Shown here piece by piece: positions 16,055-24,797 of a stretch of 39,431 bases of DNA (its first letter is position 1; each line of letters opens with the position of its first letter). The notes below the pieces were generated by a model. It was not told the origin of the DNA. It saw nothing but the letters and a program-made list of their open reading frames with translations, and ran no database searches. A program made the position numbers and the translations under genes. This DNA comes from Firm-04 sp045642925 (GTDB lineage Bacteria > Bacillota > Clostridia > Oscillospirales > Ruminococcaceae), in contig JAZUJW010000075.1 in NCBI GenBank assembly GCA_045642925.1, positions 1 to 39,431 on the forward strand, read 5' to 3'.

Positions 16055-17338
16055 ATGAAACTGATTCGCTGCAACGGCACAGAAGAAACTGCATTTTTTG
16101 CATCTCTGCGTGAAAGAAGCGCTGCCCCTGACCCGAAAGTGGTCGAAACTGTCACTACTATTCTCGATGATGTCCGCAAAAACGGCGATGCCGCAGTCCG
16201 TGCATACACCGAAAAATTTGACGGCAAATGCCCTGAATGCTTTGAGGTGGACAGTGAAACCATCTCCAAGGCACTGGAAGAAGCTGACGAAAAATTCGTT
16301 GTGGCATTGCTGAATGCCATCGAAAACATTGCTGATTTCCACAATCGTCAGAAGGAACAGGGCTTTACGAATGCCCGTGAGGACGGTGTCATTATGGGAC
16401 AGCGTCTGCGTGGACTGGCGCGTGTCGGTCTGTATGTTCCCGGCGGCACGGCGGCATATCCGTCCTCTGTGCTGATGAACGCAATTCCTGCAAAAATTGC
16501 AGGTGTTCAGGAATTGATTATGGTCACGCCTCCCGGAAAAGACGGTAAGCCGAACCCCGATATTCTCGTAGCAGCATCGCTTTGCGGTGTTGATCGCGTG
16601 TTCCTCATGGGCGGCGCACAGGCAATTGCTGCACTCGCTTACGGCACCGATTCCATTCCGCGTGTGGATAAAATCGTTGGCCCCGGCAATATTTTCGTTG
16701 CAACGGCAAAGCGTCTGCTGTACGGTGTTGTCGATATCGACATGGTGGCAGGCCCGAGTGAGATTCTGGTTATGGCAGATGATACGGCAAATCCGAAGTA
16801 CATTGCCGCAGACCTGATGTCGCAGGCAGAGCACGATGTGCTGGCTTCTGCGATTCTCGTCACCACTTCTGAGCGCATCGCCAACGAAACGCTCGCTGAA
16901 ATCGACCGTCAGATGGCTATGCTCTCCCGTAAGGAAATCATCGAGAAATCGCTGGCAAATTACGGCGCGATTCTCATTTGCGACAGCCCCGCACAGGCAG
17001 TTGCGATGGCAAATGAAGTTGCTCCCGAACACCTTGAAGTGCTGATGGAAAATCCGCTGGAATACATCGGAAAGCTTGATAATGCAGGCTCTGTGTTCCT
17101 CGGTGCTTACGCTTCCGAACCGCTTGGCGATTACTACGCAGGCCCGAACCACGTTCTTCCGACATCGGGTACGGCAAGATTCTTCTCGCCGCTGTCTGTT
17201 TACAGCTTTGTCAAGCGTTCCAGCTATATTTACTATACCGAAAATGCTCTGCGGGAAGCCAAGGATGACATCCTTTGCATCGCAAACAGAGAGGGCTTGA
17301 CGGCACACGCCAATGCCATTGCTGTTCGCTTTGAGTGA
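16055..17338 (+). CDS. hisD: Histidinol dehydrogenase
   Basis: 427 residues from ATG 16055, with CGGAGGA 7 nt before; upstream in-frame codons overlap hisG and are not conserved. This zinc enzyme oxidises histidinol to histidine in two NAD-dependent steps. Motifs: GLYVPGGTAAYPSSVLMNA, VGPGNIFVATAKRLLYG, MVAGPSEILVMADD, MSQAEHD (zinc ligands), APEHLEVL, and the C-terminal YYAGPNHVLPTSGTARF. All are intact. A long open frame on the opposite strand is a shadow caused by codon bias. Confidence 0.97.
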   Translation: MKLIRCNGTEETAFFASLRERSAAPDPKVVETVTTILDDVRKNGDAAVRAYTEKFDGKCPECFEVDSETISKALEEADEKFVVALLNAIENIADFHNRQKEQGFTNAREDGVIMGQRLRGLARVGLYVPGGTAAYPSSVLMNAIPAKIAGVQELIMVTPPGKDGKPNPDILVAASLCGVDRVFLMGGAQAIAALAYGTDSIPRVDKIVGPGNIFVATAKRLLYGVVDIDMVAGPSEILVMADDTANPKYIAADLMSQAEHDVLASAILVTTSERIANETLAEIDRQMAMLSRKEIIEKSLANYGAILICDSPAQAVAMANEVAPEHLEVLMENPLEYIGKLDNAGSVFLGAYASEPLGDYYAGPNHVLPTSGTARFFSPLSVYSFVKRSSYIYYTENALREAKDDILCIANREGLTAHANAIAVRFE

Positions 17339-17358
17339 TGCCCGCAAAGGAGAATTGC

Positions 17359-18408
17359 ATGAATTTACCTGAAAAACTCACATCGCTCACGCCTTATGAC
17401 CCGATTACGGGCAGTTATTCCGTGCGGCTGGACGCGAATGAATCCTATTTTGATTTGCCAAGCGTTCTGAAAGCCAAACTGGCAGACAAGCTTGAACAAA
17501 TCGACTTCAACCGCTATCCCGACCCGCTTGCCAACGGCGTTATCAACGCATTTGCAAGATATTATGGCATCCCGACCAACTGCGTCACCGCAGGAAACGG
17601 TTCGGATGAGATTATCGGCGTATTGGAAAATGCGCTTCTGCCCAAGGGCGGTAAACTTGTCACCGTTTCCCATGATTTTTCGATGTACCGTTTTTATGCG
17701 GCACTCTCTGAAGTGAATGTGGAAGTCGTGCCGAAAAAATCAAATCTCCAGATTGACATGGATGCGCTGATTGCCGCTTGTCAGGATGCAGATGCCGTCA
17801 TGTTCTCCAACCCCTGCAACCCGACCTCTCTCGGCATTACCCGTGCAGATGTCAAGCGTTTGCTGGAAAGCGTGCCATGCATGGTCATCATGGACGAAGC
17901 CTATATGGACTTCTGGGATGAAAGTGTCATCACTTGGGTGAAGGACTACGAAAATCTCATTGTTCTGCGCACTTGCTCCAAGGCGATTGGTCTTGCTTCC
18001 GTGCGTATGGGCTTTGCCGTGGCGAACCCGAAGCTGACCGCTTTGCTTCGCGCCGCAAAATCGCCATACAACTGCGACAGTATCAGTCAGATGATTGCGG
18101 AAACTGTTCTTTCGGAGCAAGCATTGCTCCAGCATTGCCGTGATGAAATCGTGGTGCAGACACAGCGGCTTTACACCGCCGTCAGCGACCTCGTTCGCCG
18201 CTATCCCGATGTGTTGGAATCCGTTTTCCCGCCGCGCACCAATTTCATTTTCGTAAAAACTGCCTATGCACATGAAATTTATGAATCGCTTGCCAAGGAG
18301 GGCATTGCCGTGCGATGCTTCGCGGAGGGACTGCGCATTTGTGCAGGTTCGCGCCGTGAACAAACACTTCTCCTGACAGCACTTGAAAATATCCTCAAAC
18401 CCGACTGA
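17359..18408 (+). CDS. hisC: Histidinol-phosphate aminotransferase
   Basis: 349 residues from ATG 17359, with AAAGGAG 6 nt upstream and 20 bp after hisD. A class I/II PLP aminotransferase that makes histidinol phosphate from imidazole acetol phosphate and glutamate. Visible: LDANESYFDLP, NRYPDP, AGNGSDEII, SNPCNPTS (PLP-binding Asn), DEAYMDF and the Schiff-base lysine Lys208 in RTCSKAIGLASVRMGF. C-terminal Arg in the RICAGSRREQ segment fits substrate phosphate/carboxylate binding. Placement between hisD and hisB supports the His-specific assignment over other class I aminotransferases. Confidence 0.95.
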   Translation: MNLPEKLTSLTPYDPITGSYSVRLDANESYFDLPSVLKAKLADKLEQIDFNRYPDPLANGVINAFARYYGIPTNCVTAGNGSDEIIGVLENALLPKGGKLVTVSHDFSMYRFYAALSEVNVEVVPKKSNLQIDMDALIAACQDADAVMFSNPCNPTSLGITRADVKRLLESVPCMVIMDEAYMDFWDESVITWVKDYENLIVLRTCSKAIGLASVRMGFAVANPKLTALLRAAKSPYNCDSISQMIAETVLSEQALLQHCRDEIVVQTQRLYTAVSDLVRRYPDVLESVFPPRTNFIFVKTAYAHEIYESLAKEGIAVRCFAEGLRICAGSRREQTLLLTALENILKPD

Positions 18409-18422
18409 CAAAGGAGGCAACT

Positions 18423-19004
18423 ATGCGTTCTGCCACCATTTCCCGTAATACCAAAGAAACCCAAATCACCGTTTCTGTCACACTGGATGGCAAAGGCGAA
18501 AGTAAAATTTGCACAGGCATTGGCTTTTTCGACCATATGCTGACAGCGCTTTCCCGTCACAGCGGTATCTCGATGGAAATCGTCTGTGACGGCGATCTGG
18601 AAGTGGATGCGCATCACAGTGTCGAAGATACGGGCATTGTGCTGGGACAGGCACTCGCCAAGGCACTCGGCGACAAAGCCGGCATTGCCCGCTATGGCAG
18701 TGCCTACATTCCGATGGATGAAGCACTTTCATTCTGTGCGCTTGACCTTTCCAACCGTCCGTTTCTGGTCTTTCAGGGCAGCTTCACCAATCAGATGATC
18801 GGCAGTTATGATGCCTGTCTGACCGAAGAATTTTTCCGTGCAGTCGCTGTCAATGCGGGCATCACGCTCCACCTCAATATGATGTATGGCGCAAATGACC
18901 ACCATAAATGCGAAGCGCTGTTCAAGGCATTTGCCCATGCGCTCAAAATGGCAGTCCGTGAAAATGAAGACGGTACGGTACTTTCGACGAAAGGAGCGCT
19001 CTGA
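18423..19004 (+). CDS. hisB: Imidazoleglycerol-phosphate dehydratase
   Basis: 193 residues, the monofunctional plant/Firmicute type with no fused histidinol-phosphatase. Removes water from imidazole glycerol phosphate to form imidazole acetol phosphate, using manganese. Motifs: GIGFFDHMLTALSRHSG, DAHHSVEDTGIVLGQAL and the C-terminal GANDHHKCEALFKAFAHAL, carrying the metal-binding His and Glu residues. SD AAAGGAGG precedes ATG 18423. Its stop TGA overlaps the hisH ATG by one base, indicating translational coupling. Confidence 0.97.
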   Translation: MRSATISRNTKETQITVSVTLDGKGESKICTGIGFFDHMLTALSRHSGISMEIVCDGDLEVDAHHSVEDTGIVLGQALAKALGDKAGIARYGSAYIPMDEALSFCALDLSNRPFLVFQGSFTNQMIGSYDACLTEEFFRAVAVNAGITLHLNMMYGANDHHKCEALFKAFAHALKMAVRENEDGTVLSTKGAL

Positions 19005-19612
19005 TGATCGCTGTCATTGATTACGGTGCAGGCAACCTCTTTTCGGTTTGCAATGCGCTGAAATTTCTGGATCTTGAACACAAGCTGACCAAATCGGCAG
19101 ACGACCTGCTTGCCGCAGATGCATTGATTCTGCCGGGTGTCGGGGCATTTCCTGCCGCTATGGAAATGCTTCATGCAAGCGGACTCGTGGACACCATTCT
19201 GACCTGCGCCAAGCAGAAACCACTGCTGGGCATTTGTCTGGGAATGCAGATGCTGTTGGAGGAAAGCGATGAAGTCGCACCTTGCAAAGGACTTTCTCTG
19301 ATTGCAGGTGAGGTACATCGCATTCCCTCCAAGCGTGTCATCATTCCGCATATGGGCTGGAATGAACTCGAAGTCACACAGCCTGACTGCCCTCTGCTGA
19401 AAGACATCAAAATGCCTGTGTATACGTATTTTGTCCATTCCTATCAGGGATTCTGCAAGCCCGAAAATGTCGTGGCATATGCCGATTATGACGGCAAGAT
19501 TCCTGCATTGATTACCGACGGCAAATTCGTTTACGGTGCGCAGTTCCATCCCGAAAAATCGGGCGAAAAAGGACTGCAAATGCTCAGAAACTTCGGAGGA
19601 CTCGCAAAATGA
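19004..19612 (+). CDS. hisH: Imidazole glycerol phosphate synthase, glutaminase subunit
   Basis: 202 residues, class I glutamine amidotransferase. It releases ammonia from glutamine and channels it to HisF. The triad is complete: Cys78 in LLGICLGMQMLL, His182 and Glu184 in AQFHPEKSG. IDYGAGNLFSVCNAL opens the protein and ILPGVGAF follows, both family hallmarks. Overlaps hisB by 1 bp and hisA by 4 bp, so all three are translationally coupled; an SD (AAAGGAG) lies inside the hisB end. Confidence 0.97.
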   Translation: MIAVIDYGAGNLFSVCNALKFLDLEHKLTKSADDLLAADALILPGVGAFPAAMEMLHASGLVDTILTCAKQKPLLGICLGMQMLLEESDEVAPCKGLSLIAGEVHRIPSKRVIIPHMGWNELEVTQPDCPLLKDIKMPVYTYFVHSYQGFCKPENVVAYADYDGKIPALITDGKFVYGAQFHPEKSGEKGLQMLRNFGGLAK

Positions 19613-20340
19613 TTATTTTACCCGCCATTGACATTCACAAGGGAAAATGCGTGCGCCTTGTGCAGGGCGATTACGCTACCGCATCACAGGTTGCCGCAGA
19701 CCCGCTCGAAACCGCAAAGCAGTTTGAAGCAGACGGTGCGGAATGGATCCACATGGTCGATCTGGACGGCGCAAAAGAAGGAAAACCTGTCAATACGGAC
19801 ATTTACACGAATGTTGCCAAGCACACGAACCTTAAAGTCGAACTCGGCGGCGGCATCCGCAGTCTGGAAACCATTGAAGCTTATTTCGGCATGGGCATTT
19901 CCCGTGTGATTCTTGGTTCTGCTGCACTCAAAAATCCGCAGCTTGTTGCCGATGCCGTGCAGAAATACGGCAGTGAGAAAATCGTAGTCGGCATTGATGC
20001 GAAAAACGGCATGGTTGCGACCGAGGGCTGGCTTGAAACTTCCGATGTGAATTACATCGACCTTGCGAACAAAATGATGGAAGTCGGCGTGCGCTACTTC
20101 ATCTTTACGGATATCTCCAAGGACGGCACGCTTTCGGGTGTCAATACCCAGCAGCTTGGTCTGCTTGCCTGCGCCACCAACCGTCAGTGCAATATCATTG
20201 CCAGCGGTGGTGTGCATACGATGGATGATATCATCGCCTGCAAAACGCTTGGTCTGTACGGCACGATTTGCGGCAAGAGTATCTATCAGGGCACGCTCAG
20301 TCTCAAAGAAGCCATCACTTACGCATCTGCCGAAGAATAA
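19609..20340 (+). CDS. hisA: Phosphoribosylformimino-5-aminoimidazole carboxamide ribotide isomerase
   Basis: 243 residues, half-barrel-duplicated TIM barrel that performs the Amadori rearrangement of ProFAR to PRFAR. Start ATGA overlaps the hisH stop; GGAGG just upstream inside hisH serves as SD. Motifs: ILPAIDIHKGKCVRLVQGD with the catalytic Asp8, VELGGGIRSLETIE (first phosphate site), RVILGSAALKNP, FTDISKDGTLSG with the second catalytic Asp, and IIASGGVHTMDD (second phosphate site). Distinguished from HisF by DIHKGKCVRLVQG rather than DVRHGKVVKG. Confidence 0.96.
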   Translation: MIILPAIDIHKGKCVRLVQGDYATASQVAADPLETAKQFEADGAEWIHMVDLDGAKEGKPVNTDIYTNVAKHTNLKVELGGGIRSLETIEAYFGMGISRVILGSAALKNPQLVADAVQKYGSEKIVVGIDAKNGMVATEGWLETSDVNYIDLANKMMEVGVRYFIFTDISKDGTLSGVNTQQLGLLACATNRQCNIIASGGVHTMDDIIACKTLGLYGTICGKSIYQGTLSLKEAITYASAEE

Positions 20341-20364
20341 TCTGCACCATCAAAGGAGTACAAA

Positions 20365-21120
20365 ATGCTTGCAAAACGAATCATCCCATGCCTTGATGTA
20401 CGGCACGGAAAGGTCGTCAAGGGCGTGAATTTTGAAGGGGTCAAGGATGTCGGCGACCCCGTTGCCTGTGCTGCGGAGTATAACCGTCAGGGCGCAGACG
20501 AACTCGTATTTTATGACATTGTCGCTTCCCATGAGGGACGCGGTACGTTTCTTGATGTTGTCCGCGAAACCGCAAAGCAGGTGTTTGTCCCGCTGACGGT
20601 CGGCGGCGGCATTTCCACCGTGGAGGATATGCGCGAAACATTGCGTGCAGGTGCGGACAAAATCAGCATCAATTCCAGTGCCGTCAAAAATCCTGCCCTG
20701 ATTTCGGAAGGTGCAGAGATTTTCGGCTCGCAGTGCATCGTGGTCGGCATTGATGCCAAACGCGACGGCAAGGGCGGCTACACAGTCTTTGCAAACGGCG
20801 GCAGAATTGATATGCACGTTGATTTGCTGGAATGGGTGCAGGAAGTCCAGCGCCGCGGTGCGGGCGAAATCTGCCTCAATTCCATCGACACAGACGGTGT
20901 GCGCGGCGGCTTTGACCTCGAAATGCTGAAAGCCGTTTGTGCCCGCGTGACGATTCCCGTCATTGCCAGCGGCGGTGCGGGAAAACTTTCCGATTTTGCC
21001 ACGGTATTTGAAGAAACCGATGCCACGGCGGCACTTGCCGCATCGCTGTTCCATTTCGGTGAACTGACCATTCCACAGGTCAAAGCCGACTGCCGCAGCA
21101 AGGGCATCATCATGCGCTGA
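20365..21120 (+). CDS. hisF: Imidazole glycerol phosphate synthase, cyclase subunit
   Basis: 251 residues, TIM barrel partner of HisH. Uses ammonia to convert PRFAR to imidazole glycerol phosphate and AICAR. Visible: RIIPCLDVRHGKVVKGVNF with catalytic Asp11, FYDIVASHEGR, PLTVGGGISTVEDM, SINSSAVKNP, CIVVGIDAKR near the second catalytic Asp, and PVIASGGAGKLSDF. SD AAAGGAG before ATG 20365. Follows hisA by 24 bp, continuing the canonical order HAFIE. Confidence 0.97.
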   Translation: MLAKRIIPCLDVRHGKVVKGVNFEGVKDVGDPVACAAEYNRQGADELVFYDIVASHEGRGTFLDVVRETAKQVFVPLTVGGGISTVEDMRETLRAGADKISINSSAVKNPALISEGAEIFGSQCIVVGIDAKRDGKGGYTVFANGGRIDMHVDLLEWVQEVQRRGAGEICLNSIDTDGVRGGFDLEMLKAVCARVTIPVIASGGAGKLSDFATVFEETDATAALAASLFHFGELTIPQVKADCRSKGIIMR

Positions 21121-21134
21121 CGAAAGGAAATACA

Positions 21135-21488
21135 ATGATTAAAGTCGATTTGAACGACCTCGACCGTTATTTTCAAAAGGGCGAACTGATTCCAGCCATT
21201 TGCTATGAGGTCGATACAAAAACCGTGCTGATGCTCGCATACATGAACAAGGAGAGCCTGAAGCGCACGCTTGAGACCGGTACCACATGGTTCTGGAGCC
21301 GTTCACGGCAGGAATACTGGAATAAGGGTGCAACATCCGGTCACATTCAGCAGGTCGTGTCCATCTACGCAGACTGCGATGATGATACCTTGCTTGTCAA
21401 TGTACGTCAGACCGGTGTTGCCTGCCATACAGGTTCGTATAGCTGCTTTTTCAAGGAAATGTATTCTGAGGAGGATATCGAAAAATGA
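21135..21488 (+). CDS. hisI: Phosphoribosyl-AMP cyclohydrolase
   Basis: 117 residues, separate HisI (not fused to HisE). Hydrolyses the adenine ring of phosphoribosyl-AMP. Metal-site motifs are intact: LMLAYMNKESL, WFWSRSRQEYWNKGATSGH, YADCDDDTLLVNV and GVACHTGSYSCF, giving the zinc-binding Cys residues and the magnesium-binding Asp trio. SD GAAAGGAA precedes ATG 21135; its stop overlaps the hisE ATG by 4 bp. In many bacteria the two are one bifunctional protein; here they are two coupled genes. Confidence 0.97.
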   Translation: MIKVDLNDLDRYFQKGELIPAICYEVDTKTVLMLAYMNKESLKRTLETGTTWFWSRSRQEYWNKGATSGHIQQVVSIYADCDDDTLLVNVRQTGVACHTGSYSCFFKEMYSEEDIEK

Positions 21489-21823
21489 CCGTTTATCAGG
21501 AAATTTTTGAAGTCATCAAGGCACGCAAAGCCGCATTTGAAGCAGGTCAGGCGCAGGAAAATTCCTACACCGCCTATCTGTTTGACAAGGGTGTAGACAA
21601 AATCTGCAAGAAAGTCGGCGAAGAAGCGACCGAAACCGTCATTGCTGCAAAGAACGGCGACAATGATGAACTGAAAAATGAAATCAATGACCTGCTGTAT
21701 CATGTCATGGTGCTTGCTGCAAATCAGGGACTTGACTGGGCAGATGTCGAGAAGGTACTCGAAGAACGCAACGAGAAAATCGGCAATCTGAAACAGTTCC
21801 ATCAGGTCGATAAAAATACCTGA
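21485..21823 (+). CDS. hisE: Phosphoribosyl-ATP pyrophosphatase
   Basis: 112 residues, all-helical MazG-like NTP pyrophosphatase that converts phosphoribosyl-ATP to phosphoribosyl-AMP. Motifs: SYTAYLFDKGVDKICKKVGEEATE, ETVIAAKNGD and ELKNEINDLLYHVMVL carry the Glu/Asp metal ligands. ATGA overlap with hisI and an AGGAGG just upstream show coupling. Last gene of the his operon; no histidinol-phosphatase (hisN/hisK type) is in the window, and no clear terminator follows the stop. Confidence 0.96.
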   Translation: MTVYQEIFEVIKARKAAFEAGQAQENSYTAYLFDKGVDKICKKVGEEATETVIAAKNGDNDELKNEINDLLYHVMVLAANQGLDWADVEKVLEERNEKIGNLKQFHQVDKNT

Positions 21824-21845
21824 TAGATGAACAATTCGCAGCCTG

Positions 21846-21899
21846 CCTGAATACACTGTACGGAAGATGCGTTTCGCATCTACCTTTGGATTCAGGAGG
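21846..21899 (+). promoter_or_regulatory. Leader structure partly covering the SD of the Cys-rich gene
   Basis: CCTGAAT (21846-21852) pairs with ATTCAGG (21890-21896), enclosing a second hairpin AGATGCG-TTT-CGCATCT (21865-21881). The closing arm shares its last three bases with the SD AGGAGG (21894-21899). Folding would partly hide the ribosome binding site. No known riboswitch consensus was recognised. Confidence 0.45.
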
Positions 21900-21906
21900 C
21901 ATTCCC

Positions 21907-22674
21907 ATGAATGAGGAAACTTGCAGCACGCCTACCTATGTTCCTATTAAAGCGGAACGGGTATTTGACAGTTGTTCCGACAAGGACTGCATTACAAATG
22001 TGCAGGTGATGCTGGAAAACGGTGAAGAATTGCCCACGCACTGCACGCTGGTCAAGACGCGCTGTGTGACCATTGACAGCATTTGCATCAATGTGGAACC
22101 GATTCCGTTTCACCGCGGATATTATTCCGTAGACCTCACCTATACGTTCGGGATCGAATTGCTTTGTTATGACCGCGCCTGCGATGCGCCGACCGTGATG
22201 CACGGCTACGCAACGGCAGCAAAATCGGTCATTCTCTATGGCAGTGAATCGAACACCAAAACATTTTCCAGCAACGGCACACATATTGGTGAAACAAACC
22301 GCTGCTGCGATGTGGTGAACCTTCCGACTGCCGTTTGTCAGTGTGTTGACCCGATCGCACTGGAAACGAAAATCGTGAATCTCTGTCAAAATCAGGAAGA
22401 ATCGGGCTGCTGCCGCAAACGGGCAGTTGTCCTGACGCTTGGTGTGTTCTCCGTGGTGGAATTGACACGTCCCGTCACAATGATGGTTTCCGCCATGCCG
22501 TACACCGTTCCAAGCAAATCCTGTTCGGGCGAAACCGATTCGCCCTGTGAAATTTTCAGCCGCATTTCATTCCCGACAGAACAGTTCCTGCCGCAGACTG
22601 CCGATGTATTCGGTACGGAAACGACAGCAGAAAATTCCTGTTCCTGCGGCGGATGCTGCGGCATACCAAACTAA
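21907..22674 (+). CDS. Cys-rich protein of unknown function (possibly spore-associated)
   Basis: 255 residues with 21 Cys, from ATG 21907 with AGGAGG 7 nt upstream. No signal peptide or transmembrane helix is evident, so it is likely cytosolic or assembled by an unusual route. The N-terminal half carries VPIKAERVFDSCSDKDC and a beta-rich segment PIPFHRGYYSVDLTYTFG; the middle has VILYGSESNTKTFSS; Cys pairs CC occur at three places and the C-terminus ends in SCSCGGCCGIPN. I recall similar conserved clostridial proteins with the ERV(F/Y)DSCSDKDC motif, but no established function; a spore-coat role is a guess from Cys content. It lies between hisE and ligA with a terminator after it. Confidence 0.85.
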   Translation: MNEETCSTPTYVPIKAERVFDSCSDKDCITNVQVMLENGEELPTHCTLVKTRCVTIDSICINVEPIPFHRGYYSVDLTYTFGIELLCYDRACDAPTVMHGYATAAKSVILYGSESNTKTFSSNGTHIGETNRCCDVVNLPTAVCQCVDPIALETKIVNLCQNQEESGCCRKRAVVLTLGVFSVVELTRPVTMMVSAMPYTVPSKSCSGETDSPCEIFSRISFPTEQFLPQTADVFGTETTAENSCSCGGCCGIPN

Positions 22675-22695
22675 AAGCGGATTCCGATATGACTG

Positions 22696-22731
22696 AAACC
22701 GCGTGGGCGGAGGCTCTGCACACGCGGTTTT
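22696..22731 (+). terminator. Intrinsic terminator after the Cys-rich gene
   Basis: AAACCGCGTG (22696-22705) pairs perfectly with CACGCGGTTT (22721-22730) over 10 bp with a 15-nt loop, then TTTTGTG. Short U-tract but a strong stem; 22 bp beyond the stop of the Cys-rich gene. Confidence 0.7.
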
Positions 22732-22766
22732 GTGCATATCTGCCCGCCTGAAAGGAGCATTCTGAC

Positions 22767-24785
22767 ATGACACAGCAGGAAGCAGCGGCAAGAGTCGCTG
22801 AACTTACGCAAATTCTTACAAAACTCGCGCACGACTACTACGACCTCGATGCCCCCTCCGTGGAGGACTACGAATACGATGCAATGATGAACGAACTGAA
22901 AGCACTGGAAGCGGAATTTCCCGCACTGCTTTCTGCGGATTCTCCGACACAGCGTGTACAGGGTGTTGCATCAGGCAAATTTGAAAAGGTGACGCATACC
23001 GTGCAGATGGCTAGCTTGCAGGACGTTTTTTCGTTCGAACAGGTCGATGCTTTCTTGCAGCATACCGCAGAAACCGTTTCTGAACCGCGCTTCACGGTCG
23101 AACCGAAAATTGACGGCTTGTCAGTATCTTTGGAGTATGAAAACGGTATTCTGGTGCGTGGTTCCACACGCGGCGACGGCTTTGTCGGCGAAAATGTCAC
23201 CGCGAACCTCAAAACCATCCGTTCCATTCCGCTGAAACTGAAAAATGCGCCGCCGTTTTTGGAGGTACGCGGTGAAGTGTATATGCCGCGTGCGTCTTTT
23301 GACCGTCTTTCGGCAATGCAGGAGGCGGCAGGCGAAGAACCCTTCAAAAATCCGCGCAATGCTGCGGCGGGTTCTCTGCGGCAGAAAGATTCGAAAATTA
23401 CGGCACAGCGCCGTCTTGACATTTTCATTTTCAATGTGCAGCGCGTGGAGGGCATGACGTTCACCTGTCATTCCGAATCCATCGACTACCTCAAAAAGCT
23501 TGGATTCCCGACCATTCCATATACGCTTTGCCCGCCCGATGTCGATGCCGTGCGTGCGGAAATTGCAAAAATCGGTGCAGACCGCGGCGGCTATGCATTC
23601 GATATTGACGGTGTTGTCATCAAAACGGACAACCTCGCTCAGCGTGAAACACTCGGTGCTACTGCGAAATATCCGAAATGGGCAGTCGCATACAAGTATC
23701 CGCCCGAAGAAAAACAAACCAGACTGCTTTCCATTGAGGTACAAGTCGGCAGAACGGGCGTGCTGACACCCGTTGCCGTGTTTGACTCGATTACGCTTGC
23801 AGGTACGAGCGTTTCGCGTGCTGTTCTGCACAATCAGCAGTTCATTTCCGATAAGGATATCCGTGTTGGCGATACGATTACTGTGCGCAAGGCGGGCGAA
23901 ATCATTCCCGAAGTGTTGGCAAGCGTGTCACATGAAGCGGGAAGCGTGCCGTATACACTGCCAACAGAATGTCCTGTCTGCGGCGCACCTGTTTCCCGTG
24001 ATGCCGATGCCGCCGCTGTCCGATGCTTCAACCCTGCCTGTCCCGCACAGATTTTCCGTTCTATCGTGCATTTTGCATCGAAAGGTGCGATGAATATTGA
24101 TGGCCTTGGCCCTGCCATTGTACAGCAATTGCTGGAAAATCATCTGATTTCCTCTCCCGCCGACCTCTATACCCTCACCAAAGAACAGCTTCTCTCGCTC
24201 GAAGGCTTCAAGTCCAAATCGGCAGAGAATCTGCTTGCCGCAATCGAAGCCTCCAAGAAACAGCCGCTTGACCATGTCATTGCCGCGCTCGGCATTCGCA
24301 CCATCGGGCAAAGCACTGCTACACTTCTCTGTGAAACATTCGGTTCACTCGATGCCATTCGCAGTGCATCCGCCGCAGACATTGCCGCGATTGACGGCTT
24401 TGGGGATATCATGGCTCAAGCTGTGTCGGAAACATTTGCAGATGCGACATTTGCGAAGCTGGTCGATACGCTGCTTGCGAATGGTGTCGAGATGCAGTAC
24501 GAGAAAAAATCAACGGGCGATAATCGCTTTGCGGGAAAAACCTTCGTCCTGACGGGCACTCTGCCCACGCTGAAACGTGATGAAGCGAAAGCACTCATTG
24601 AATCTTTCGGCGGTAAGGTTTCGGGTTCGGTGTCGAAGAAAACAGATTTTGTCGTAGCGGGTGAAGATGCGGGCAGTAAGCTGACAAAAGCGCAGGAACT
24701 CGGCATCGAGATTCTCACGGAAGAAGAACTGATTGCGAAAACAAACGCATCTGCTGACGATACCGCAGATACGCCGCAGGCATAA
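22767..24785 (+). CDS. ligA: NAD-dependent DNA ligase
   Basis: 672 residues, full-length LigA. Seals nicks during replication and repair using NAD. Domains: Ia NAD-binding region (1-70, with DYYDLDAPSVEDYEYD), adenylation domain with catalytic Lys114 in EPKIDGLSVSL, OB fold, a Cys4 zinc finger (CPVCGAP near 402 then CFNPACPAQ), helix-hairpin-helix repeats (about 430-580), and a BRCT domain at the C-terminus (about 590-660, GKTFVLTGTLPTLKRDEA). A short acidic tail follows. SD AAAGGAG before ATG 22767. 12 bp separate it from the metallophosphoesterase gene, so they likely share a transcript. Confidence 0.98.
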   Translation: MTQQEAAARVAELTQILTKLAHDYYDLDAPSVEDYEYDAMMNELKALEAEFPALLSADSPTQRVQGVASGKFEKVTHTVQMASLQDVFSFEQVDAFLQHTAETVSEPRFTVEPKIDGLSVSLEYENGILVRGSTRGDGFVGENVTANLKTIRSIPLKLKNAPPFLEVRGEVYMPRASFDRLSAMQEAAGEEPFKNPRNAAAGSLRQKDSKITAQRRLDIFIFNVQRVEGMTFTCHSESIDYLKKLGFPTIPYTLCPPDVDAVRAEIAKIGADRGGYAFDIDGVVIKTDNLAQRETLGATAKYPKWAVAYKYPPEEKQTRLLSIEVQVGRTGVLTPVAVFDSITLAGTSVSRAVLHNQQFISDKDIRVGDTITVRKAGEIIPEVLASVSHEAGSVPYTLPTECPVCGAPVSRDADAAAVRCFNPACPAQIFRSIVHFASKGAMNIDGLGPAIVQQLLENHLISSPADLYTLTKEQLLSLEGFKSKSAENLLAAIEASKKQPLDHVIAALGIRTIGQSTATLLCETFGSLDAIRSASAADIAAIDGFGDIMAQAVSETFADATFAKLVDTLLANGVEMQYEKKSTGDNRFAGKTFVLTGTLPTLKRDEAKALIESFGGKVSGSVSKKTDFVVAGEDAGSKLTKAQELGIEILTEEELIAKTNASADDTADTPQA

Positions 24786-24797
24786 AAGGAGAAACGC

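Noticed and set aside
16016..17347. Minus-strand 443-codon open frame antisense to hisD
   Set aside because: hisD is complete with all catalytic motifs; the antisense product is His/Cys-rich shadow sequence.
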